The translations under genes and the position numbers were made by a program. From contig NZ_CP007151.1 in assembly GCF_000830985.1 (NCBI RefSeq), forward strand, positions 2,666,001 through 2,730,000: a stretch of 64,000 nucleotides of DNA, read 5' to 3'. Origin of the DNA: Marinobacter similis (GTDB lineage: Bacteria > Pseudomonadota > Gammaproteobacteria > Pseudomonadales > Oleiphilaceae). The notes beneath the pieces were generated by a model. That model worked only from the letters and a program-made list of their open reading frames with translations, ran no database searches and was not told the DNA's origin. Of this stretch, positions 46,226-54,587 are shown in pieces; the first letter of the stretch is position 1, and every line of letters starts with the position of its first letter.

Positions 46226-47107
46226 ATGAAAAGCCCTACGCCCCCCGCTGTCCGGCTGCCTTTCCTGGCGAGCCGGGTAGTGCTGATGGCCGCCTTGCTG
46301 CTCGGCTCCGGCTGCACGATCTATCAGTCCATTGGCAAGAGTGTGGGAGGCTTCCTGCATCCCGTGTCCGGTCCCGATTTTGTGCATATCCCCAATGACC
46401 AGTGGGACCGAAAGAATGCCCTGGTGTACTTCTACCGAACCCATTCCCAGTGGGCCGCTGAAGAGATTGAATCGCCCAGCGTCTATATTGACGACAAGCA
46501 CTACTTCAATATCCGAAATGACAGCTACACCTGGCTGGAGGTGAGCCCGGGTGAGCGCCACATTGCCATGCGACGACCGCTGCTGGGGCTGGAGGGATTA
46601 AATTCTTTCAGTTTAAGTCTGATCGCCGATGCCACCTTAACCACCGAGCCGGGGCGCATCTATTATCTGCGTTATAACGAGCTGACCGAGCCCGAGCAAC
46701 CTCACCCGGTTCTTGATCCGGAGCACCCACTGGCTCAGGGCGATCTTCAGCTGGTCACCCGTTCCTACGCCATGCAGGCGGATCAGATAGTCAGCACCCG
46801 CTTCCTCAACAGCGATCTTCTCGCGCCCAATCATGCCGCCACCTCCATTGTCGAGATCAACGAGGACATGGACTACGAGCGCCGCATGGTCCTGCTTGAG
46901 GAAGAACGCGAACTGGAAATCGAGCGGTTAAAAAAGGAGGGGCAATACCAATCAGCATCCTGGTTCTGGCCGTTTGGTGGCGGCCCCACAGTGCCGTTAG
47001 AGGCCGACCGTAAAATCCTGCAGCTTGAACAAGACTACGCGCAGTTGGAGCTGGAGCGTGAACGTAAAGCCGAGGCAGAGTCTCGCGGTGGCTGGTGGAT
47101 CTTTTAA
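46226..47107 (+). CDS. Outer-membrane lipoprotein (DUF2846-like)
   Basis: 293 residues. The N-terminus RVVLMAALLLGSGCTI is a lipoprotein signal with Cys30 as the lipidated residue and a non-Asp residue after it, which favours the outer membrane. The next part (NALVYFYRTHSQWAAEEIESPSVYIDD, beginning) resembles DUF2846, where a YxxR strand is followed by a V/I-N/D-G or D-D turn. Residues 220-293 form a charged helix-rich tail (LLEEERELEIERLKKEG, EADRKILQLEQDYAQLELER) and end in GGWWIF. The function is unknown. Confidence 0.7.
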   Translation: MKSPTPPAVRLPFLASRVVLMAALLLGSGCTIYQSIGKSVGGFLHPVSGPDFVHIPNDQWDRKNALVYFYRTHSQWAAEEIESPSVYIDDKHYFNIRNDSYTWLEVSPGERHIAMRRPLLGLEGLNSFSLSLIADATLTTEPGRIYYLRYNELTEPEQPHPVLDPEHPLAQGDLQLVTRSYAMQADQIVSTRFLNSDLLAPNHAATSIVEINEDMDYERRMVLLEEERELEIERLKKEGQYQSASWFWPFGGGPTVPLEADRKILQLEQDYAQLELERERKAEAESRGGWWIF

Positions 47108-47262
47108 TCGATTGGTAAATAGCTGATTGCGAAATTGTCGGATTGGCATCCCGTTACTACACTGAGGGCGGTTGTAACCACTGTCATGTCAGAACCGGAA
47201 CGTCATCGCCATGTCATTCAAGGATTCGTTAAAGTAGATTCGAAAAGCTGGCCGAAGACATA

Positions 47263-47457
47263 ATGCCGCCTTTGGTCAGCAGCTGGAAAGAGGTTCAGCG
47301 GCGTCTGGATGAGCTCAACTGCTCGCTGGCGAATCGCTCGGTGCCGGAGGGTCGACGCTCCAGGGTCAGCGAGCTTTCGCTGCAGGAGAAAGCCCAGCAG
47401 GCAGGGCAGGGGCGGGCACCAGCCCGGAAGCGACGGACCAAGCCAGGCAAGCCCTAG
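47263..47457 (+). CDS. Possible small basic protein
   Basis: 64 codons starting ATG near a weak purine-rich site (GAAGACA). The product is very basic at the C-terminus (APARKRRTKPGKP) and has one helix-like part (SWKEVQRRLDELNCSLANR). I recognise no family and see no terminator or promoter for it; it sits in the 545-base interval before the tRNA cluster. May be real or chance. Confidence 0.3.
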   Translation: MPPLVSSWKEVQRRLDELNCSLANRSVPEGRRSRVSELSLQEKAQQAGQGRAPARKRRTKPGKP

Positions 47458-47524
47458 GAATTGATCGAAAAGTGTCCGGTTTTGAATGGCTTGGAAGTTT
47501 TTATAAGTTTTTTAGGTAAAACGT

Positions 47525-47552
47525 TTGACACCGCCAGCGAAATGCTTAAAAT
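47525..47552 (+). promoter_or_regulatory. Promoter of the tRNA-Val/Asp/Val cluster
   Basis: Perfect TTGACA, 16-base spacer, TAAAAT, followed by a GC-rich discriminator (GCGCG), the hallmark of stable-RNA promoters under stringent control. The first tRNA begins about 95 bases downstream. Confidence 0.85.
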
Positions 47553-47652
47553 GCGCGTCTCACTTGGTTGAGACAGAAACTCTGAATCAACAAACAACGC
47601 TCAGCGTTGCAAGTGAATGTCCCTTACAGGGCATGGAAGTAAGTCGAAAGTT

Positions 47653-47728
47653 GGGTGGTTAGCTCAGCTGGGAGAGCATCGCCCTTACAAGGCGAGGGTC
47701 ACTGGTTCGATCCCAGTACCACCCACCA
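47653..47728 (+). tRNA. tRNA-Val (anticodon TAC)
   Basis: 76 bases with encoded CCA. Seven-bp acceptor stem GGGTGGT/ACCACCC, D-arm GCTC..GAGC, anticodon stem TCGCC/GGCGA with loop CTTACAA, and T-arm ACTGG-TTCGATC-CCAGT. Identical to the copy at 47887. Confidence 0.98.
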
Positions 47729-47795
47729 TTTTCGACGCGCAGCACCGGGTCACCCCATCCGGTTGCAGATTCAGGGCTCAGGTCCGAATCGATGC

Positions 47796-47872
47796 GGAGC
47801 GGTAGTTCAGTTGGTTAGAATACCGGCCTGTCACGCCGGGGGTCGCGGGTTCGAGTCCCGTCCGCTCCGCCA
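47796..47872 (+). tRNA. tRNA-Asp (anticodon GTC)
   Basis: 77 bases with encoded CCA. Acceptor stem GGAGCGG/CCGCTCC, discriminator G73 as required by AspRS, anticodon loop CTGTCAC with GTC, and T-arm CGGG-TTCGAGT-CCCG. Confidence 0.98.
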
Positions 47873-47886
47873 TTTTTTCTTTTCCC

Positions 47887-47962
47887 GGGTGGTTAGCTCA
47901 GCTGGGAGAGCATCGCCCTTACAAGGCGAGGGTCACTGGTTCGATCCCAGTACCACCCACCA
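47887..47962 (+). tRNA. tRNA-Val (anticodon TAC), second copy
   Basis: 76 bases, identical over its whole length to the tRNA at 47653-47728, with encoded CCA. Only 14 bases separate it from tRNA-Asp, so all three are processed from one precursor. Confidence 0.98.
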
Positions 47963-47969
47963 GAATTCG

Positions 47970-48001
47970 AAAAAGGCAGGCCTCAGGGCCTGCCTTTTTT
48001 A
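47970..48001 (+). terminator. Rho-independent terminator of the tRNA cluster
   Basis: AAAAAGGCAGGCC pairs with GGCCTGCCTTTTT around a short CTCAG-type loop, eight bases after the last tRNA, and ends in six T. The A run lets it also serve the converging FabG-like gene. Confidence 0.93.
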
Positions 48002-48005
48002 TTGC

Positions 48006-49412
48006 CTATTTGCCAATCAGCGATTGGCCACACACCCGCACTACGTTGCCGTTTACCCCGTTAGACCCAGGGCTGCAATACCACGCGATGGCCTCGGCCA
48101 CGTCAATGGGCAGGCCACCTTGAGACAGGCTGTTCATTCGGCGCCCGGCTTCGCGAATCGTTATCGGCATGGCTGCCGTCATCTGGGTTTCGATGAAGCC
48201 CGGCGCGATGGCGTTAATGGTCACACCATTTTTCAGTTGCTTTGCCAGGGCCTCGACATAGCCGATAACGCCACTCTTGGCAGTGGAGTAGTTGGTCTGG
48301 CCAAAGTTGCCGGCAATGCCGCTGATGGATGAAATGCATACTATCCGCCCATTCTCCCGCATCAGTTCGCGGTGCATCAATTCCTCATCAATCAGTTCTT
48401 CGGCACTCAGATTTACCGCAATGGTCATGTCCCAGAAGTGCTCAGGCATATTACCGAGAGTCTTGTCCCGGGTAATACCGGCGTTATGGATAACCAGGTC
48501 GATGCCGTCGAAGTGTTGCTGAACAAAGTCGGCAATCAGCTTGGGGGCTGCCTTGTCGGTAATGTCGCACGCCAGCGCCTTGCCGTTGATAGCATCGGTC
48601 ACTTTCTCCAGCTCGGCCATGGCCGGTGGGATGTCCAGGCCGATCACCGTGGCGCCGTCGCGGGCCAGGGTTCCAGCGATGGCAGCGCCAATGCCGCGGG
48701 ATGCACCGGTAACCAGGGCGACCTTGCCAGTGAGGGGAGCGACCGGGTTGGTGGTAGGTGCTGCGGTGCTTTTGCCAATACGCACCACTTGGCCCGATAC
48801 ATAGGCCGAACGGGGCGACAGGAAAAAGCGCAGGGTGGAGTCCAGCTGTTTCTCAGCGCCCGGCGCCATCCACACCAGGTTGGCGGTGGAGCCCTTCTTG
48901 CCGATTTCCTTGCCAACACTGCGAACAAACCCTTCCAGCGCCTGTTGTGCTGCTGCCTGCGGTGCTTTGCGGCAGGTCGATGGATTCTGGCCAACCACCA
49001 CGACCCGGGCATTACGGCCGAGCTTTTTGATGGTCGGATGGAAGAAGTCGTAGAGGGCCCTGAGGTCATCCGGAGTCTTCAGGCCGGTGGCATCAAATAC
49101 CAGGCCGGAAAAAGTTGGCTTGTCGTCTGCGTCAAGCTCCAGAGCCTTGGCTTTGTTGCCCGCCTTGGCGGAGTCAACGAGGGAATCGATGCCGCTGGCA
49201 TGGTGCACGGTAGCGGCACTTGCGTTCAGAATGCCGCCCAGGGTGGCAATGGCTTTGGCGCCGTTACCCGCACCCACCAGGACGTCACCCTCGATAAATG
49301 GCTGGTCCGGACGTCTCAGGCGGTTCAGGGGGATGGGCGCGGGCAAACCCAGCGACTGCGCAGCGGTTTTGCCAACCGGAGTGTTTACAAATTTCAGGTA
49401 CAGGTCAGACAT
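48006..49412 (-). CDS. Long FabG-like 3-oxoacyl-ACP/CoA reductase
   Basis: About 468 residues (HMwFabG/FabG4 type). Start at MSDLYLKFVNTPVGKTAA with AAGGAAG eight bases upstream. The N-terminal 220 residues are a flavodoxin-like, non-canonical SDR-like domain without a full active site. The C-terminal SDR has VALVTGASRGIGAAIAGTL (partly), NAGITRDKTLGNM with the catalytic Asn, Ser in CISSISGIAGN and YSTAK. Such reductases act with a neighbouring thiolase in acyl-CoA or polyester-like metabolism; here the thiolase is divergent, 190 bases away, and the shared interval suggests common control (inference). Confidence 0.88.
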   Translation of the reverse strand: MSDLYLKFVNTPVGKTAAQSLGLPAPIPLNRLRRPDQPFIEGDVLVGAGNGAKAIATLGGILNASAATVHHASGIDSLVDSAKAGNKAKALELDADDKPTFSGLVFDATGLKTPDDLRALYDFFHPTIKKLGRNARVVVVGQNPSTCRKAPQAAAQQALEGFVRSVGKEIGKKGSTANLVWMAPGAEKQLDSTLRFFLSPRSAYVSGQVVRIGKSTAAPTTNPVAPLTGKVALVTGASRGIGAAIAGTLARDGATVIGLDIPPAMAELEKVTDAINGKALACDITDKAAPKLIADFVQQHFDGIDLVIHNAGITRDKTLGNMPEHFWDMTIAVNLSAEELIDEELMHRELMRENGRIVCISSISGIAGNFGQTNYSTAKSGVIGYVEALAKQLKNGVTINAIAPGFIETQMTAAMPITIREAGRRMNSLSQGGLPIDVAEAIAWYCSPGSNGVNGNVVRVCGQSLIGK

Positions 49413-49602
49413 AGAATCTTCCTTGTGGTTGCTATAGTGCATCTCGAATGCATAAAGAGAGCGGGTCGACCTACAGGGTAAAGAATCGGTCAGTTTTTGT
49501 ATTGACTCAATGCCGTCGGCTCATTGTCAGGCATGCCAATGAGCGGCTGGCCTGTCAGGTTAGACTGCTCGCCAGTTAACCATTTTCTGAAAGGACATCA
49601 TC

Positions 49603-50943
49603 ATGGCACAGGCATCGAAAACCACCCAGTCAAAGGCGCCGACGCGCTCAAAAAAGCCAGCGGCACAGCCCAGTGGTGTGCGTCGTGTCGCGATCATTGG
49701 TGGCAACAGGGTTCCGTTCGCCAAGTCGAACACCGCTTACAGCAAGATCGGAAACCAGGAGTTGTTGACGTCCGCGCTGCGCGGGCTTGTGGATCGTTAT
49801 GGTCTGCAAGGTCAACGTCTGGGTGAAGTGGTAGCCGGCGCGGTGATCAAGCATTCCCGGGATTTCAATTTGACCCGGGAAGCCGCATTAAGTTCTGGCC
49901 TGGCCCCGGAAACGCCGGCGTACGATATTCAACAGGCCTGCGGTACCGGGCTTGAAGCAGCCATCCTGGTGGCCAACAAGATTGCCCTTGGTCAGATCGA
50001 ATGCGGTATTGCTGGTGGCACCGACACCACCTCCGATGCCCCTATTGGCGTCGGTGAGGGGCTGCGTGAAATCCTGTTGGACCTGAATCGAGCCAAGACC
50101 CTGGGCCAGCGCCTCAAGATTCTCGGTCGTTTCCGGCCCGGACACCTGGTGCCGGAGGTGCCTGAAAATGGAGAGCCTCGCACCGGTATGTCCATGGGTG
50201 ATCATGCCCAGGTCACTGCCCATGAGTGGAACATTGCCCGGGAGGACCAGGATCAGTTGGCGCTGGAAAGCCACCAGAAACTGGGGCAAGCCTATGAGGA
50301 TGGATTCTTTAGCGACCTGATGACGCCGTTAGCAGGACTGGAGCGTGACAACATCCTTCGGCCGGATACCACGCTGGAGAAACTGTCGTCGCTGAAGCCC
50401 TGTTTCGATCATGAGCAAGGCACCATGACAGCGGCCAACAGCACCGCGCTGACCGACGGCGCCTCTTGCGTGCTGTTAGCCAGTGAGGAGTGGGCAAAAG
50501 CCAACAATCTTGAGGTTAAGGCGTGGCTGACGTTCTCGGAAGTGGCCGCGGTGGACTTTGTCGACAAGAAAGAAGGCCTGCTGATGGCCCCGGCTTACGC
50601 CGTGCCGCGCATGCTTGAGAAGGCGGGTCTGAGTCTGCAGGACTTTGACTATTTCGAGATTCACGAAGCTTTTGCGTCACAGGTACTGTCGACACTTAAG
50701 GCCTGGGAAGATCCGGAATTCTGTAAGACCCGCCTGGGGCTGGACCAGCCGCTGGGCAGCATCGACCGCAGCAAGCTGAATGTGAAGGGTAGCAGTCTGG
50801 CGGCCGGGCATCCGTTTGCCGCCACCGGTGGTCGCATCGTGGCAACCCTGGCAAAACTGCTGGAGCAAAAGGGCAGTGGCCGTGGCCTGATCTCGATCTG
50901 TGCCGCCGGTGGCCAGGGCGTTACCGCGATTCTGGAGCGCTAA
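49603..50943 (+). CDS. Acetyl-CoA C-acyltransferase (thiolase)
   Basis: 446 residues. N-terminal 30 residues are a basic Ala/Lys/Ser-rich leader, after which the thiolase fold begins (VAIIGGNRVPFAKSN). Active-site residues are all present: Cys in DIQQACGTGLEAA, His in FEIHEAFASQ, His in SSLAAGHPFAATGGR (family motif NxxGGxxAxGHP-like), and Cys in ISICAAGGQG. It cleaves 3-oxoacyl-CoA in beta-oxidation or joins two acyl-CoA. It resembles proteins paired with the long FabG-like reductase, which lies divergently next door, so the two likely work in one acyl-CoA pathway. AAAGGA precedes the ATG by nine bases. Confidence 0.92.
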   Translation: MAQASKTTQSKAPTRSKKPAAQPSGVRRVAIIGGNRVPFAKSNTAYSKIGNQELLTSALRGLVDRYGLQGQRLGEVVAGAVIKHSRDFNLTREAALSSGLAPETPAYDIQQACGTGLEAAILVANKIALGQIECGIAGGTDTTSDAPIGVGEGLREILLDLNRAKTLGQRLKILGRFRPGHLVPEVPENGEPRTGMSMGDHAQVTAHEWNIAREDQDQLALESHQKLGQAYEDGFFSDLMTPLAGLERDNILRPDTTLEKLSSLKPCFDHEQGTMTAANSTALTDGASCVLLASEEWAKANNLEVKAWLTFSEVAAVDFVDKKEGLLMAPAYAVPRMLEKAGLSLQDFDYFEIHEAFASQVLSTLKAWEDPEFCKTRLGLDQPLGSIDRSKLNVKGSSLAAGHPFAATGGRIVATLAKLLEQKGSGRGLISICAAGGQGVTAILER

Positions 50944-50967
50944 ATTTCGAGAAAAGCGAAATTGGCT

Positions 50968-50996
50968 TTGACAGACGATGCTCCACCCCTTAATAT
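50968..50996 (+). promoter_or_regulatory. Promoter of initiator tRNA-Met
   Basis: Perfect TTGACA, 17 bases, TAATAT, followed by a GC-rich discriminator (GCGCGCC) as in stable-RNA genes. It starts 24 bases after the thiolase stop and 46 bases before the tRNA. Confidence 0.88.
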
Positions 50997-51042
50997 GCGC
51001 GCCACGTTGATCGGGGATAACCCGAAAGACAACCAGTTTTGA

Positions 51043-51119
<77 letters not shown>

Positions 51120-51127
51120 TATAAGAG

Positions 51128-51164
51128 AAAGGCAGATCAGTAACTTACTGGTCTGCCTTTTTTG
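51128..51164 (+). terminator. Rho-independent terminator of tRNA-fMet
   Basis: AAAGGCAGATCAGTAA pairs with TTACTGGTCTGCCTTT (one G-T pair) around a single-base to four-base loop, and six T follow. It starts nine bases after the tRNA. Confidence 0.93.
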
Positions 51165-51242
51165 CGTTCGGGATAGCAGAAAGTTTCTGTGACGTATATG
51201 TGCCAAAGCTTAGGACGCCTCGATTTGCTGTTAAGTACAAAA

Positions 51243-51255
51243 TGACCGTCGGTCA
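51243..51255. promoter_or_regulatory. Palindromic operator-like site
   Basis: TGACC-GTC-GGTCA is a perfect inverted repeat of the kind bound by TetR-family regulators (ATGACCNNCGGTCA-like). No TetR gene lies next to it. In the 504-base interval 51120-51623 the only other contents are an Xre remnant, a small inverted repeat and two terminators. Confidence 0.4.
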
Positions 51256-51361
51256 CTTTTTGCTACAGAACATTATGAGTTTGTCCAAATAGCAGAATTG
51301 CCCTCCTGATTTTACTGATCCGTCCCTGGATTCTGTCTTTACTCCCAGGCGATTCAGTTTA

Positions 51362-51570
51362 TTACTCTATCTGGAATTCGAGAAGATCGCCCAACTCACA
51401 TTCAAGCAAGCTGCATAGCTTGTTGATTGCATAAAGGTCTACGCGTTGCAGCTGTTTCTTTATAGAGCAGGGGCACAGTGTTCCTGTTCAGGCCCTCCTC
51501 TATAGCCACATCCACGATCTTCAATTTTTTGCTGGCCCCTTCATTCGTTCTGACAAAATGAATGAAGGGT
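51362..51570 (-). pseudogene. Xre/HTH_26-type regulator, broken
   Basis: On the minus strand KKLKIVDVAIEEGLNRNTV then LLYKET is a helix-turn-helix of the small Xre (YozG/HTH_26) type. After a shift near 51451 the next frame gives LQRVDLYAINKLCSLLECELG and DLLEFQIE to a stop at 51362, which completes the family C-terminus. The shift is a one-base gain or two-base loss. The N-terminus has no ATG and has diverged from the usual MxxFxxxxLMxEK, so this looks partly decayed, unlike the clean breaks in core genes. Intact members are about 70 residues. Confidence 0.6.
51537..51569. repeat. Small inverted repeat
   Basis: CCCTTCATTC and GAATGAAGGG form a perfect 10-bp inverted repeat around 13 bases, overlapping the lost 5' end of the Xre-like gene. 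It could be an autoregulatory operator of that gene or an insertion scar. Confidence 0.5.
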
Positions 51571-51585
51571 ATTAGAGGGTTGACT

Positions 51586-51614
51586 AAAAAGGGGCAGAGA
51601 ACTCTACCCCCTTT
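51586..51614 (-). terminator. Rho-independent terminator of the DUF6351 gene
   Basis: Read on the minus strand, AAAGGGGGTAGAG and CTCTGCCCCTTTTT pair with one mismatch around a two-base loop; a T run follows. It starts about ten bases after the stop at 51624. Confidence 0.8.
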
Positions 51615-51623
51615 GACGTCCGA

Positions 51624-54257
51624 TCAAAGACTGGTTCTAGGGTTTAATTCCACCTCGAACGCTGGTGAAGCCCAGCCTAGAACCATTCCGGTTCTGGTAG
51701 TTAAAGGCTCGCCACCGGTTTTCACTTTGCGTTCATCACCGTATTGCAGCCAAGTCAGCGTCGGCACTGTACCAATTGGCGGTTTACTGTAGTCACATAC
51801 GCCTTCAGGGAAGACGTCAGCTACTTGCTGCGCGAATTCTTCCGGCGTAGATGTTGTGCCTAGGATGTTGGCAGGGTAGTCGGTCGGATCTACTGGTTTC
51901 AGCTGACATTTGTTGGTAAGCGTGGTGATTGAATCCCCGGCAACCGTGCGTGGAGTTCCGAAGCGGGTCTGAACGATGAGTGCCTGTGCTTTAATCACCT
52001 CATCGGTAATCGGCTGAAGTGGATCAATGATAACCTCTGGTAGTCCCAGCGCCCCGAGTTCCAATCCACAAACTTGCCCGGTGGCAACGTCCAGTATTTG
52101 CCCAAGCTCAGCCGGCAAGTTTGGAATCTGACCCGAATCCAGACCATTGAGCCGGGGTTCCGGGTAAAGCAGGTTGCCGGTATACGGTGCCTTGGGGCCC
52201 TCGGCAGAGAACGGTGCAGATAGGGAAAGGCAACGATCTCTTGCCGTAACTGGTTTGTTGTCGAGTACCTTAGCTGATACCGAGTTCTGTGAATCATCGG
52301 CCTCCATGCCCGCCAGCCATTGATCCATCACCAGCAAGGCTCCGTCGTGAAGACGGTGTCCCCGGCCAGTGGGAAGGCGCCATACCAGATTACGTGGTTA
52401 CGGGCATGGCCCTGGGTTTCTTGCAAGCGGGCACGCATCTGCCAAGAATGGAACGCATCATGGGCTATCCCTGGGTCCGGCCCGCGCAGGTCGATAATCG
52501 GCACGTTGGCAAGGTTTTCCGCAGTATTGATCGCACCGGTGCGGTACGCATTTTCAAGGGCCTCTGGATCAGCATTGATTCGCTCTGGCTGATAGTTGAT
52601 GTCGACATCCAGGCCGCCTATGTTGCGGTTGACTGCCAAGAACTGAGCCCCAGTGATAACACCGTCATGCAACGCCTTGAGGCCATACTGTACCCCGGTA
52701 TTGTCCAGTGGAATTCCTGCGAAACCCTTGGATAACAGTTGCTCGTTGGGTGACCACACTTCCGGAGTCCGCGTGCCAAACTGATTGACCATGTAATCTA
52801 TCAGTCCGCACCTTAGGCCATCTGGCGGGTCTCCGGATCATACACTTCGGTTTTTCTTGCAAGCCCTGGGCAATTCTCCTGATCTGGAGAGGCAGAGGGG
52901 AAGAACGCCAGGTCGGACACAATCGGATTGACGGGTAGATGCCCGTAAAACGCTGGCCATTGAACGGCCAGTACGGGGTCTTGGAGTAGGCTTTCAACAA
53001 AGGTAACCAAGTCCGCTGGGTCTTGGGCCACCTGATTGCCCAGATATTCGTTCAACAGATTGTAATCGGCAAACTGAGTGGCGGTGGTCCATACATCAGG
53101 GTAAGAGCACTGAACAATAAGCCCCTGATAAATGCCCGGATAAGCGTTAGCAATGTGCTGTTGAGCAATCGAGCCGCCGGAACAACCGGTTCCAATGGTG
53201 TAGCGTACAAGGCCGTATTGCTCAACGATGTGCTCCTTGGCCATAACCAGCGATTCGGCTGCGGTCACCAGATTGACGTTGTGGCCGAGATTTGCCTGTG
53301 CGGTGGACAGGGTTACAAAGCCTCGGGCGAGGGCGACGGAAATGCTGTCTCCGAGCAGAGGTTCTGCTCCCTCCGGCGCAGTGCCCGAAATATCCCCATT
53401 GGGCGGTTGGCCCATGCCGTAACTAACCCCCACATTGCCACCATGATGAATCAGAATCTTGCTGTTCCACTGCTCCTGAGGAGACAGTGCGTTCCACTGC
53501 TGACCCGGTTGGAATAGCGACATAATCTGATAGCGATCACGATTCATTACTCCTGTTTCGATCCGTACGATGAACGGAACGGTGACGCCCTCGTCAGTGG
53601 TGACTTGTGCGATGTCTTCAGAAGGGGGTGGGTTTCCGGGATCGTAGGGCAAAAAGGCCCCAGGTAAACCTGGCGACTCGGGATCAAAGCTTTCCGCAAA
53701 CAGATCAAACTGCGACTTTGGAACGTACTTGAACTCGAACTTCGCCGGCTGGTTACATTTGTCGTCTACCGCTTTCTCGTTGGTGCAGGTCCATGGCTGA
53801 ACCTGTGGGCCAGAGAATACCGGGCCGCCTTTGGGATGATTGGTGACGATTTCCCGCAGCACTCCGCCTTTACCAAGAGTAACCTTCAGTTCGTTCTCTC
53901 CCAGCTCCAGGCCTTTGATTAGCCCGCGCAGGGTGGCATCATTAATCTTCACCATAGCGTTGCTGATATCCCGCCCGTTCAGAAAAATTTTCGCCTTTTC
54001 GAGATCGGGAGACACTACCTCAACCAGGGCATCGCCACCGCTAACCAGGTCAGCGCGGTTGGATATCACACGAATGGTGCCTTCACCAACGAGTTCCTCC
54101 TGCTTGGGCCCTGGGGTGTTGTCTGGTGGAGAATTCTCCGCGATCTCGTTGCTATTAGGCCCTGAATTCGACGAGCCGTCGTCAGACCCGCAGCCGACTA
54201 AGGTAAGGCAAGTGCCATAGCAAGTGCTGACTTTTTTAAGATGGGGGATAAGTTCAT
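51624..54257 (-). CDS. DUF6351-family secreted lipoprotein, alpha/beta-hydrolase-like (three frameshifts as sequenced)
   Basis: About 878 residues when repaired. The start at 54257 gives a lipoprotein signal (LKKSALAMALAL then LVGCGSDDGSS, lipidated Cys); the frame breaks inside it near 54202. After a Ser/Pro/Asn-rich linker the DUF6351 body begins (IRVISNRADLVSGGDALVEV). A serine-hydrolase elbow is visible as YTIGTGCSGGSIAQQHI. Two further breaks, near 52816 (after ETRQMA) and near 52339 (after VFTTE), each lack one base; both sides continue the family (YMVNQFGTRTPEVWSPNE; LLVMDQWLAGMEADDSQNSV). Homologues are related to tannase/feruloyl-esterase-like proteins, but no substrate is known. It is monocistronic, with its own terminator, next to the regulator remnant. 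Confidence 0.78.
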
Positions 54258-54587
54258 GGCTACCTCAGTTTTGTTCTTGTTCACTTGGCATTTTGTTTAT
54301 ATCTCCGTCACTAGACCACAGGCCTGACCTTTGGGCTTTGGCCAGCCAGACATCAGGTATCGTCAATGGTGTTAACGGACATAGGCTTGCAGGGGCGTCT
54401 CGTCCCCGGTATCTACAGAGTTTTGGAAGGGTGTTGCCTTTCGGAAAGTGGAACTCGATCCTATGGCGAGGGGGCGTTAACAAAAGGGTGAAGGTATAGC
54501 GACTACTTGCAAGGCTATAACTTGGATCAGTCCGTTGCGGACTGATGTGTCACCGACTCGCTGAAAGAGGGAAAACTATGGCAGCCG
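54258..54587. other. 330-base interval between the DUF6351 gene and the GGDEF/EAL gene
   Basis: Upstream region of the DUF6351 gene. A perfect inverted repeat ATCAGTCCG-TTG-CGGACTGAT lies at 54526-54546, without a T run; it may end the GGDEF/EAL transcript weakly or be an operator. No gene or clear promoter seen. Confidence 0.45.

Larger units (their letters stand above)
47108..47652. other. 545-base interval before the tRNA cluster
   Basis: Apart from the doubtful small gene at 47263 and the tRNA promoter at 47525, nothing was recognised. The leader between promoter and first tRNA (47553-47652) contains GAG/CTC-type short repeats (CACTTGGTTGAGAC) but no clear hairpin terminator. Confidence 0.5.

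Noticed and set aside
47617..48332. Open frames running through the three tRNA genes
   Set aside because: They translate the tRNA sequences themselves, giving repeated identical peptides; not genes.
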